Source: an uncultured Erysipelotrichaceae bacterium (GTDB lineage: Bacteria; Bacillota_I; Bacilli_A; Erysipelotrichales; Erysipelotrichaceae). Taken from it: a DNA stretch of 8,584 nt. The notes beneath the pieces were generated by a model. That model did no database searches and was not told the DNA's origin. It saw only the letters and a program-made list of their open reading frames with translations. The DNA lies in NCBI GenBank assembly GCA_937893225.1, contig CALBJM010000323.1, forward strand, positions 1-8,584, read 5' to 3'. Positions within the stretch are counted from its first letter, which is position 1, and every line of letters starts with the position of its first letter. The translations under genes were made by a program, and so were the position numbers. Shown piece by piece: positions 1-5,974 of the stretch.

Positions 1-95
1 GACTGAGCTATTAAGGCACGTACAAAATAATATCATATCTACAATTTAATGCAAGTCATTTTTGATATTTTTTATACGTTTTGCTTACAAACAAA

Positions 96-1355
96 TTAAA
101 ACATTTTCCTACCACGAAAATATCCAACAGGATGAAACCCAGCATGTTCTTTTTTGACATTAAATTCTGTCAATGGTGCATCTTGTAAAGTACAAGTTCT
201 CCGCACAGAATAAAACCCATATTTTTCACGTATCTGATCCATAACAATATCTAATTTCTTTTCTTTTTCATGTGCATATGGATCATCAAATAAGCTCATT
301 TGTTCAATATTTTCATCAGGTGATAAATTTCCAACAGATAGCCCAATTGCTCGTAATGGCACATCAAATTCATATTCTCTCATCAAAGTCATAGCATAAT
401 GTAATATTTCAGTACTCACATTTGTCTTTGTATCAAATTTATGTTGCCAACTATAATTCTCCATATCACTATTTCGTATGGATACAGAAACTCTATTACC
501 ATGCAGACCAGCCTCTTTCAATCGGCTTGCTACGCTTTCCGCCAAGCAAAAATACACAGGCCTTAAATCACGTAAATTATCCACATCATAAACCATTGTA
601 ATGGAATTTCCAATAGATTTTGGGACAGGTTCCCACCCTATTTCCTGTACAGGACTTGGATCCATTCCATTCGCAAACATCCATATCGTTCCACCTAGTA
701 CACCTAGTTTTTTCTGTAGTTTTTCTACAGGACAATTTGCTAAATCACCAATGGTAAAAATATGTTCTTGATATAACTTTGCACTCGTTGCAGGTCCAAC
801 ATACAACAATTCGCTAACATCTCTAGGCCAAACAATATCTTTGTAATTGTCTTTTGTGATTACAGTAAAGCCATATGGTTTTAGAAGATCACTCCCAAAT
901 TTCGCAAATGTCTTGTTCCATGAAACCCCTACAGATACAGTCAATCCCAATTCATCAAATACTCTTCTTTGAATCTTTTTTGCCACACTGATAGGATCAC
1001 CAAATAATTGTTGTGAATGTGTAAAATCGATCCATGCCTCATCCAATCCAAACGATTCAACGCAATCACTATATTCATAATAAATTTTCTTTACTTCTGT
1101 AGTGTAATAAATATATTTTTCATAATCTGGTGGAATAATCAGCAAATTCGGGCATTTCTTTTTTGCGTCCCGTAAAGATTCAGCAGTTTTAATGCCATAT
1201 CTTTTTGCCATATCATTTTTTGTCAAAATAATGCCATGACGTGTTTCTTCATGCCCGCCAACTGCCATAGGTACTTTTCTTAATTCCGGATATAACATTT
1301 CTTCGATTTGTGCATAGCAGTGATTGATATCAATATGAAATATAACATTGTCCAT
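96..1355 (-). CDS. Y-family translesion DNA polymerase (Pol IV/UmuC-like)
   Basis: A 419-residue Y-family polymerase that would copy past damaged template bases in the cytoplasm. The N-terminal catalytic motif HIDINHCYAQ carries metal ligand D9 and a likely steric-gate Y14. The second catalytic motif GLDEAW gives D105 and E106. The palm/finger segment around residues 44-70 (LTKND...AKKKCP) follows the clostridial-type branch rather than classic E. coli DinB. A helix-hairpin-helix region follows (YVGPATSAKLY and IGDLA), then the little-finger domain, and QMSLF at 352-356 fits a beta-clamp-binding peptide. Length is normal for the family. I chose the ATG at 1355 because AGGAGAAGGAAC lies just before it and the polymerase fold begins there; the in-frame ATG at 1427 would add 24 unrelated residues and has no ribosome site. 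It is divergent from the GntR gene. Pol IV versus another Y-family subgroup is undecided. Confidence 0.93.
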   Translation of the reverse strand: MDNVIFHIDINHCYAQIEEMLYPELRKVPMAVGGHEETRHGIILTKNDMAKRYGIKTAESLRDAKKKCPNLLIIPPDYEKYIYYTTEVKKIYYEYSDCVESFGLDEAWIDFTHSQQLFGDPISVAKKIQRRVFDELGLTVSVGVSWNKTFAKFGSDLLKPYGFTVITKDNYKDIVWPRDVSELLYVGPATSAKLYQEHIFTIGDLANCPVEKLQKKLGVLGGTIWMFANGMDPSPVQEIGWEPVPKSIGNSITMVYDVDNLRDLRPVYFCLAESVASRLKEAGLHGNRVSVSIRNSDMENYSWQHKFDTKTNVSTEILHYAMTLMREYEFDVPLRAIGLSVGNLSPDENIEQMSLFDDPYAHEKEKKLDIVMDQIREKYGFYSVRRTCTLQDAPLTEFNVKKEHAGFHPVGYFRGRKMF

Positions 1356-1381
1356 GTTCCTTCTCCTGGTATCTATATTAG

Positions 1382-1395
1382 CGAATGATTGTTTT
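1382..1395. promoter_or_regulatory. Degenerate LexA (SOS) box candidate
   Basis: CGAATGATTGTTTT matches the Firmicute LexA consensus CGAACRNRYGTTYC at 10 of its 13 specified positions, keeping CGAA and GTT with correct spacing. It covers the predicted transcription start of the polymerase gene, where a repressor would block initiation. SOS control of Y-family polymerases is well known, so the placement is sensible. The second half-site is weak, so binding is an inference. Confidence 0.4.
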
Positions 1396-1398
1396 TTC

Positions 1399-1427
1399 AC
1401 TGTACAAAAAATAGCACAGTCAATCAA
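1399..1427 (-). promoter_or_regulatory. Predicted sigma-A promoter of the Y-family polymerase
   Basis: On the minus strand, TTGATT (1427-1422) and TACAGT (1404-1399) are separated by exactly 17 bases, each matching the sigma-A consensus at four of six positions. Transcription would start near 1392, leaving a leader of about 37 bases before the polymerase ATG. This is a pattern match only; no other pair in the divergent intergenic region fits as well. Confidence 0.45.
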
Positions 1428-1454
1428 CTTAGTTATTTCTTAATATTTTTTCCA

Positions 1455-1484
1455 TTGCATGTAAGTGGTACAGATAGTACACTT
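1455..1484 (+). promoter_or_regulatory. Promoter with overlapping inverted-repeat operator for the GntR-ABC operon
   Basis: TTGCAT (1455-1460) and TACACT (1478-1483) form a -35/-10 pair with 17-base spacing. Over it lies an inverted repeat, AAGTG at 1463-1467 and CACTT at 1480-1484, with an inner GTAC pair (1468-1471 and 1477-1480). From memory, the arms resemble the AGTGTA/TACACT half-sites described for B. subtilis YtrA, but the spacer is shorter here. A regulator bound here would cover the -10, consistent with autorepression by the GntR protein encoded immediately downstream. Confidence 0.5.
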
Positions 1485-1512
1485 TAGACAGATAATACAG
1501 AAAGGAGGACAC

Positions 1513-1878
1513 ATGTTTCTTATCAACTTACAAAGCAAAGAACCTATCTTTGAACAAATACAATCGCAAATTCTTCGATTCATAAGAGCAGGTGTTTTGA
1601 AACCAGGAGATCGATTACCTAGTGTACGTGCATTAGCACAAGAAAACGGCATAAATCCTAACACTGTTTCTAAAGCATATATCGAGTTAGAAAAAAATGG
1701 ATATGTGTACAACATTCCTAAAAAAGGTGTTTATGTAGCAAATATAGATATGCAGAAAGGACAAAAAGAACAAATTATTGCTTTATTACGACCACTTAAA
1801 GAAAAAGGAATTACCAAAGAAGAAATCATTTCATCGCTAGACACATTATATAAGGAGGATGAATATGTTGAAAATTGA
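1513..1878 (+). CDS. GntR-family transcriptional regulator, YtrA type
   Basis: A 121-residue DNA-binding repressor candidate. Residues 1-75 form the GntR winged helix-turn-helix, with the typical strings LKPGDRLPSVRALA, NPNTVSKAYIELE and GYVYNIPKKGVYVA. Only about 45 residues follow, a short helical tail (roughly 80-115) that replaces the large effector domain of FadR or HutC types; this compact form defines the YtrA subfamily, which usually sits upstream of ABC exporter genes, as here. The ATG at 1513 is preceded by AAAGGAGG at 1501-1508; an in-frame ATG at 1465 lies inside the predicted promoter and is rejected. The 3' end overlaps the ABC ATPase gene, so the two are probably translationally coupled. 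It likely represses its own operon through the inverted repeat at 1463-1484. The inducer cannot be read from the sequence; YtrA relatives respond to cell-envelope antibiotics. Confidence 0.93.
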   Translation: MFLINLQSKEPIFEQIQSQILRFIRAGVLKPGDRLPSVRALAQENGINPNTVSKAYIELEKNGYVYNIPKKGVYVANIDMQKGQKEQIIALLRPLKEKGITKEEIISSLDTLYKEDEYVEN

Positions 1879-2755
1879 TAACTTGTGTAAAAGTTTTGGA
1901 GACACAAAAGTATTAGATAAATTAAATCTAGAAGTCGAAGAAGGATCGATTTTTGGACTTGTAGGTATCAATGGTGCAGGAAAATCTACACTTCTCAGAA
2001 CAATTTCTGGTGTATATGAGCCAGAGCAAGGTTGTGTATTATTCAATGATTCCGATACATATGAAGATGAAAAAATTCGAAAAGAAATCGCATTTGTTTC
2101 GGATGAGCAATATTACCCAATTGGTTCAACCATACATTCTGTAAAGCTTTTATATCAAAGCATGTACGATTTTTCAGAAGAAAAATTCCAGAAATATCTA
2201 AAGATGTTTGCATTACAAGAAACGGATGCGATTCTCAACCTATCCAAGGGCAATAAACGCCGCGTAGCTCTCCTATTTGCCCTTTCTATCAATCCAAAGT
2301 TACTTCTATTGGATGAGGCCTATGATGGACTAGAACCACTTGTACGATACAAATTTAAACAAGTACTTGCTGAATTGATAGAAGACGAAAAAATCACTGT
2401 AATCATTTCATCTCATAATCTAAAAGAACTTGAAGACATATGTGATTCTTTCGGTATTTTAGAAGATGGAAAGATGATGACATATGGTGATTTAAGTAAT
2501 TCCAAAGAAAATGTGAATAAATATCAAATCGTATTTGATAAAGAAATCGATGATGATGCATTTGCTGGACTAGACATCTTGCACAAAGAGCACGAAGGAA
2601 GAGTATATAAACTCGTTGTCAAAGGCAGCTCTGAAGAAGTCATGCTAAAGATTCAACAATTACATCCACTACTTGTAGATATGCTGCAAGTCAATTTTGA
2701 AGAACTATTCATTTATGAATTAGAAGGAAGGAGCAAAGAAAATGAAAATCGATAA
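1865..2755 (+). CDS. ABC transporter ATP-binding protein (YtrB-like)
   Basis: A 296-residue nucleotide-binding subunit that would power the adjacent permease from the cytoplasmic face. Visible motifs are Walker A GINGAGKST (34-42), a degenerate signature LSKGNKRR (126-133) in place of LSGGQ, Walker B LLLLDEAYDG with D150 and catalytic E151, and the H-switch SSHNL with H184. Residues from about 215 to the end form an extra C-terminal domain of the sort seen in ABC-2 drug and bacteriocin exporters. AAGGAGG at 1852-1858 directly abuts the ATG at 1859, so I prefer the ATG at 1865 (MLKIDNL), which leaves six bases of spacing. It overlaps the GntR gene by 14 bases and the permease gene by 14 bases. 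Substrate unknown; export is inferred from the family and the YtrA-type regulator. Confidence 0.94.
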   Translation: MLKIDNLCKSFGDTKVLDKLNLEVEEGSIFGLVGINGAGKSTLLRTISGVYEPEQGCVLFNDSDTYEDEKIRKEIAFVSDEQYYPIGSTIHSVKLLYQSMYDFSEEKFQKYLKMFALQETDAILNLSKGNKRRVALLFALSINPKLLLLDEAYDGLEPLVRYKFKQVLAELIEDEKITVIISSHNLKELEDICDSFGILEDGKMMTYGDLSNSKENVNKYQIVFDKEIDDDAFAGLDILHKEHEGRVYKLVVKGSSEEVMLKIQQLHPLLVDMLQVNFEELFIYELEGRSKENENR

Positions 2756-4253
2756 GAATTATTTTAAATACTTATTGCAAAGTAAAAAGATTGCTTGGTT
2801 ATTTTGCTTTGTGATGTACATGGCCAGTTCTTTATCAGGTTATTTAAGTGTTGGTGCAAATCGTTTATCTATTTTCAGTGATTCCTTATTTATTGCTGGA
2901 ACGTTATCGCTTATCATGACATTTGTACTTCCTGTAGTACTTTTCTCTTTTGTGCACAGGAAAAGAAGTTGTGATCAATATTTTTCACTTCCTATCAAAA
3001 GAAAGAATATGTTATTCACAACCTTTGCATGCATGTTTTTCTTGACCATAGGATATTATTTAGCAACATCCATCATTTCTGCTGTTTTAGCATTTGGAAC
3101 AATTCATAGTATAGAACTTACTAGTTATATAGTGTCTAGCACTTATTTAGCAATTGGCTGCATTGCTTTATTGCTTATCAATAGCGCTATTTACTTGCTT
3201 GCTAATAATATCTTTGATGGTATCGTTCTATTAATGGCGTATTTTGCAATCATTGGATTAGTTTGCGTGACATGTAATACGATATTTGATACTCTATTGA
3301 TTTCATTCTTCTCAGATTTTATATCTAATGGATTGTTATTTTCACCTGTAGGTATCGTATTTAGTAATTTCTTCCATGTTGTTTCTCTCATACAAGCAGA
3401 GACACCATTTACAATTTCTGTATTTTCTATATGGCACAATATTTTCTTACTCATATATGCTATCGTTGCATGTATCTTGTTAAAGAAACACTTCATACAA
3501 AGAAAAACAGAACGAGCAGAACAACCATCAAACACATTTTTGGCATATCCATTTATTATCAATTTCTATTTAATATTCTGTTTGTTCATTATTGCATTTT
3601 CTACAAACTATGCATCTATTGGTGAATTTATCATCATTTATTTGATGTTATTCTTCATATACATTATTGCAATATTCATCTACAAAAGAAAATTGAAATT
3701 GTATTGGAAAAATGCACTGTATTATATCATTGTAGCTGTTGTAACAAGTCAACTAAGCCATTTCATCTATGCAAATAAAGCATTTGGTCTACCTTATTTG
3801 TATCCAACTACTAGTGGAGATACGATCAATTACAATTACAGCACATTTGTAAATGATCCACAATACAACTCTGCAGATGACGCCTACTATGATGTATCGA
3901 TTTACTTCCACCTTTCTATACCAGTTGTTGAAAGAAACGATGCAAAATACAAACAAGTATTTACTGAACTAGAATCTTTTAGAAAGAAATCTATTGATGC
4001 ATGGTTTGAAAATGGTGGAGATCTCATGAATTATACGTCCACAATTGCGATTCAAAACACAAAAGATACATCTTATACTTTTCAAGATTCAAGCAGCATT
4101 CTTAATACAATGTCATATACAAGCGATGTCTCTCTATCCATAGACGCATTAAGAAAGATTGACAAACTCACTACGGTAAAAATCAATATTTCCAATGAAA
4201 CAAACGATAAACAATATACACTTGAACAATACATCAAGGAGTTCAAAAAATGA
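2742..4253 (+). CDS. ABC-2-type transporter permease with C-terminal extracytoplasmic domain
   Basis: A 503-residue integral membrane protein, the likely partner of the preceding ATPase. I count about nine hydrophobic helices, near residues 17-37, 50-71, 92-117, 131-153, 158-180, 226-247, 268-288, 293-313 and 325-344. Basic loops HRKRS, KRKN, KKHFIQRKTER and YKRKLKLYWKN mark the cytoplasmic side, which places the N-terminus inside and residues 346-503 outside. The cytoplasmic motif DQYFSLPIKRKNMLF after helix 2 is characteristic of YtrC-type ABC-2 permeases. The outer domain is rich in Tyr, Asn and Ser and looks beta-rich; I do not recognise it with confidence. GGAAGGAG lies upstream of the ATG at 2742, inside the ATPase gene. 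The stop overlaps the start of the next gene as ATGA. Substrate is unknown; a cell-wall antibiotic or peptide is a guess from the regulator type. Confidence 0.85.
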   Translation: MKIDKNYFKYLLQSKKIAWLFCFVMYMASSLSGYLSVGANRLSIFSDSLFIAGTLSLIMTFVLPVVLFSFVHRKRSCDQYFSLPIKRKNMLFTTFACMFFLTIGYYLATSIISAVLAFGTIHSIELTSYIVSSTYLAIGCIALLLINSAIYLLANNIFDGIVLLMAYFAIIGLVCVTCNTIFDTLLISFFSDFISNGLLFSPVGIVFSNFFHVVSLIQAETPFTISVFSIWHNIFLLIYAIVACILLKKHFIQRKTERAEQPSNTFLAYPFIINFYLIFCLFIIAFSTNYASIGEFIIIYLMLFFIYIIAIFIYKRKLKLYWKNALYYIIVAVVTSQLSHFIYANKAFGLPYLYPTTSGDTINYNYSTFVNDPQYNSADDAYYDVSIYFHLSIPVVERNDAKYKQVFTELESFRKKSIDAWFENGGDLMNYTSTIAIQNTKDTSYTFQDSSSILNTMSYTSDVSLSIDALRKIDKLTTVKINISNETNDKQYTLEQYIKEFKK

Positions 4254-4534
4254 CACTTTTGCTCAACAACACAACACACTCTGTAACAACAAATGGTAAA
4301 GAACAACACTTTACTAAGAAAGAATTTGATATTCTAGCATTTCTTGTAGAACATCCAAATATAATCTTCACACCAGAAGAAATCTATGAATCTGTATGGA
4401 AAGAAAAACCATATAAGTGCAGACAAATCATTTCTGTACACATGTGTCACATTCGCGAAAAAATACAAAAGAATTGCACAGAACAGATCGTATCTTCTTT
4501 TTGGAAAAAAGGTTATCGCTTCAATAAAGCATAA
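4250..4534 (+). CDS. Stand-alone OmpR/PhoB-type winged-helix DNA-binding protein
   Basis: A 94-residue protein that is an almost exact stand-alone copy of the response-regulator effector domain. It has the N-terminal sheet (residues 2-20, ending NGKEQH), helix 1 FTKKEFDILAFLVEHPN, TPEEIYESVW, the recognition-helix region CRQIISVHMCHIREKI (57-72), and the wing SSFWKKGYRF (82-91), which corresponds to the usual R.VGYRF ending. There is no receiver domain, and the gene starts inside the permease stop codon (ATGA at 4250-4253) with AAGGAG at 4236-4241, so it is a complete, coupled gene and not a fragment. It is the last gene of the operon, followed by a terminator. It probably regulates transcription, perhaps of this operon or a wider regulon. 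Without a phosphorylation site its activity must be set by level, partner or dimerisation. Confidence 0.85.
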   Translation: MTLLLNNTTHSVTTNGKEQHFTKKEFDILAFLVEHPNIIFTPEEIYESVWKEKPYKCRQIISVHMCHIREKIQKNCTEQIVSSFWKKGYRFNKA

Positions 4535-4543
4535 AGATATTTC

Positions 4544-4576
4544 GTGCTACATATTCCTGTGTAGCACTTTATTTTT
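4544..4576 (+). terminator. Intrinsic terminator of the GntR-ABC-winged-helix operon
   Basis: A perfect 8-bp stem, GTGCTACA (4544-4551) with TGTAGCAC (4560-4567), closes an 8-base loop and is followed by TTTATTTTT. It begins nine bases after the winged-helix stop codon. Confidence 0.88.
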
Positions 4577-4577
4577 C

Positions 4578-4586
4578 TGATACAAT
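4578..4586 (+). promoter_or_regulatory. Extended -10 promoter for the SPFH gene
   Basis: TGATACAAT is an extended -10 element (TGN followed by TACAAT, five of six to consensus). The expected -35 position, near 4558-4563, reads TGTGTA and lies in the terminator stem, so the extended -10 must carry most of the recognition. Start would be near 4593, about 40 bases before the SPFH ATG. Confidence 0.5.
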
Positions 4587-4631
4587 AGAACTAGATAACG
4601 CAGACGATTCTGCAGATAGGAGAAAATCATT

Positions 4632-5798
4632 ATGGGTTTAATTTCAGCTACAATGCTTGCGGTAGGTAGCACATTTGGTGACCAATGGAAAGAGTACTTT
4701 TATTGTGATGCTATACCAGCAGATACGATTTGCATCAAAGCACATAAAAAAGTTAAGGGATTTGGGAACCATGGAAATGACAATATCATTTCTGATGAAT
4801 CTGTAATTGCGGTAGCGGATGGACAATGCATGATCATTGTCGAACAAGGACAGGTCGTAGATATTTGCGCGGAACCAGGAGAATACAAATATGATTCTAA
4901 AACAGAGCCATCTATCTTTACAGGCAAAAACCTTTCTTCCTCTATCAAAGACGTTTTTAATGAAATTGGAAAAAGGATTACATTTGGTGGTGGGCCAGGT
5001 GCAGACCAGCGTGTGTATTATTTCAATACAAAAGAATTGACTGGCTTAAAATATGGTACTGCTTCTCCAGTTCCATTTCGTGTAGTAGATATGCGTGCTG
5101 GAATAGATATGGATATTTCACTCAAAGCCTTTGGAGAATATTCTATTCGAGTTACAGATCCTATTTTGTTCTATACAAACGTTTGTGCAAATGTTGCGGA
5201 TGAATACAAAGTAAGCAACATTGAAACAATGATGCGTACAGAACTCCTTACAGCACTGCAGCCAGCATTCGCCAAAATTAGCGCATCTGGCATTCGCTAT
5301 TCTGAAATTCCTGCACATACAACTGAATTAGCAAGTGCATTAAACGAAGAACTTTCAAAGAAATGGAAAGATACGCGTGGTATAGAAATCGTTTCATTTG
5401 GTGTTTCTTCTATCAAAGCTGACGCAGAAGATGAACAAGTCATCAAACAAATGCAACGTGATGCTGCATATACAAATCCTAATTTAGCAGGTGCTGCTTT
5501 AGTCGGTGCACAAGCACAAGCAATGCGTGATGCGGCTAACAATGCCAATGGTGCAGCAATGGGATTTATGGGAATGAATGCTGCACAAGCTACTGGTGGT
5601 GTGAACGCAAATGCTCTTTTTAACCAAGCACAAACTACTGGTTGGACATGTCCAAAATGCGGCACAACAAACCAAGGAAACTTCTGTACAAATTGCGGAT
5701 CACCTAATCCAGCAAATGCAAAGTGGATTTGTCCAAAGTGTCATACTGAAAATTCTGGTAATTTCTGTATAAATTGCGGTGAAAAGAAACCGGCATAA
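4632..5798 (+). CDS. SPFH/band-7-domain protein with tandem C-terminal zinc ribbons (YdjI-like)
   Basis: A 388-residue protein of the family often annotated as virion-core-protein-like, to which B. subtilis YdjI belongs. Residues about 15-280 hold the SPFH fold: the DGQCMIIVEQGQVVDICAEPGEYKYD strand region near 63-88, FGEYSIRVTDP (167-177), and the helical part after about 195. An Ala/Asn-rich linker (280-335) follows, then two near-identical zinc ribbons with Cys 340/343/352/355 and 367/370/379/382. There is no real transmembrane helix; in B. subtilis YdjI is recruited to the membrane by YdjG and YdjH and helps localise PspA (established for that species). AGGAG at 4618-4622 supports the ATG at 4632. 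It is first in a group with the zinc-ribbon and TPM genes, but a terminator at 5805-5829 lies right behind it, so it may be made in excess over them. A membrane-scaffold role is inferred from the family. Confidence 0.9.
   Translation: MGLISATMLAVGSTFGDQWKEYFYCDAIPADTICIKAHKKVKGFGNHGNDNIISDESVIAVADGQCMIIVEQGQVVDICAEPGEYKYDSKTEPSIFTGKNLSSSIKDVFNEIGKRITFGGGPGADQRVYYFNTKELTGLKYGTASPVPFRVVDMRAGIDMDISLKAFGEYSIRVTDPILFYTNVCANVADEYKVSNIETMMRTELLTALQPAFAKISASGIRYSEIPAHTTELASALNEELSKKWKDTRGIEIVSFGVSSIKADAEDEQVIKQMQRDAAYTNPNLAGAALVGAQAQAMRDAANNANGAAMGFMGMNAAQATGGVNANALFNQAQTTGWTCPKCGTTNQGNFCTNCGSPNPANAKWICPKCHTENSGNFCINCGEKKPA
5643..5780 (+). repeat. Tandem zinc-ribbon repeat within the SPFH gene
   Basis: Two copies of a 19-residue unit, pattern W-x-C-P-K-C-x-T-x-N-x-G-N-F-C-x-N-C-G, start at residues 338 and 365, 27 residues apart. 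Thirteen of the 19 positions are identical, while the DNA differs mostly at synonymous positions, which suggests an old duplication kept under protein-level selection. Confidence 0.75.
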
Positions 5799-5804
5799 TC
5801 ATTC

Positions 5805-5829
5805 AGGTCCGGACATCGGACCTTTTTTT
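5805..5829 (+). terminator. Intrinsic terminator between the SPFH gene and downstream genes
   Basis: A perfect 7-bp stem, AGGTCCG (5805-5811) with CGGACCT (5817-5823), has a five-base loop and a run of seven T. It starts only six bases after the SPFH stop and lies in the same orientation as the next genes. I see no strong promoter between it and the zinc-ribbon gene, so partial read-through is the likely way those genes are expressed. Confidence 0.85.
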
Positions 5830-5832
5830 CTC

Positions 5833-5964
5833 ATGAAAGATTTCAAATTTGACAAAGAAAAATACAAAAAACAAATCCAATCCAATAATCTCATTGGCAT
5901 ATTACTCGGCTTATCCTCAATAGCACTATTTATCATTCTTTACATATTATCAAAGCACTTATAA
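5833..5964 (+). CDS. Small single-helix membrane protein candidate (43 residues)
   Basis: The predicted peptide has a charged, Lys-rich N-terminus (MKDFKFDKEKYKKQIQSNN) followed by a clean hydrophobic helix of about 20 residues and the ending LSKHL, which fits a small inner-membrane protein with its N-terminus in the cytoplasm. It ends just before the AAGGAG of the zinc-ribbon gene. Weak points are that the ATG lies three bases behind the terminator T-run and has no ribosome-binding site. An in-frame GTG at 5779 would overlap the SPFH gene and read through the hairpin, and also lacks a ribosome site. No family is recognised. The charge pattern and position between co-functional genes make it more likely real than not, but translation is unproven. 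It could assist the neighbouring membrane complex. Confidence 0.5.
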   Translation: MKDFKFDKEKYKKQIQSNNLIGILLGLSSIALFIILYILSKHL

Positions 5965-5974
5965 GGAGCAAAAC

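Noticed and set aside
1..95. Terminator for the polymerase gene
   Set aside because: No hairpin with a T-run is visible on the minus strand in these bases; the terminator may lie outside the window.
1356..1427. N-terminal extension of the polymerase from an ATG at 1427
   Set aside because: It has no ribosome site, crosses the predicted promoter and LexA-like box, and the conserved fold starts at the ATG at 1355, which has AGGAG before it.
3191..3562. Minus-strand open frame of about 120 codons
   Set aside because: It lies wholly opposite the permease gene, shows no recognisable domain and has low-complexity codon use expected of an antisense shadow.
5297..5665. Minus-strand open frame opposite the SPFH gene
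   Set aside because: Its Ala/Cys-rich translation mirrors the Ala-rich linker codons on the plus strand; no ribosome site or family.
5779..5832. GTG start for the small membrane ORF, overlapping the SPFH gene
   Set aside because: No ribosome site, and it would translate through the terminator hairpin, giving a non-membrane-like Pro/His stretch ahead of a better start.
5849..5854. Perfect TTGACA -35 box inside the small membrane ORF
   Set aside because: No acceptable -10 lies 16-18 bases downstream, so I do not call a promoter for the zinc-ribbon gene here.
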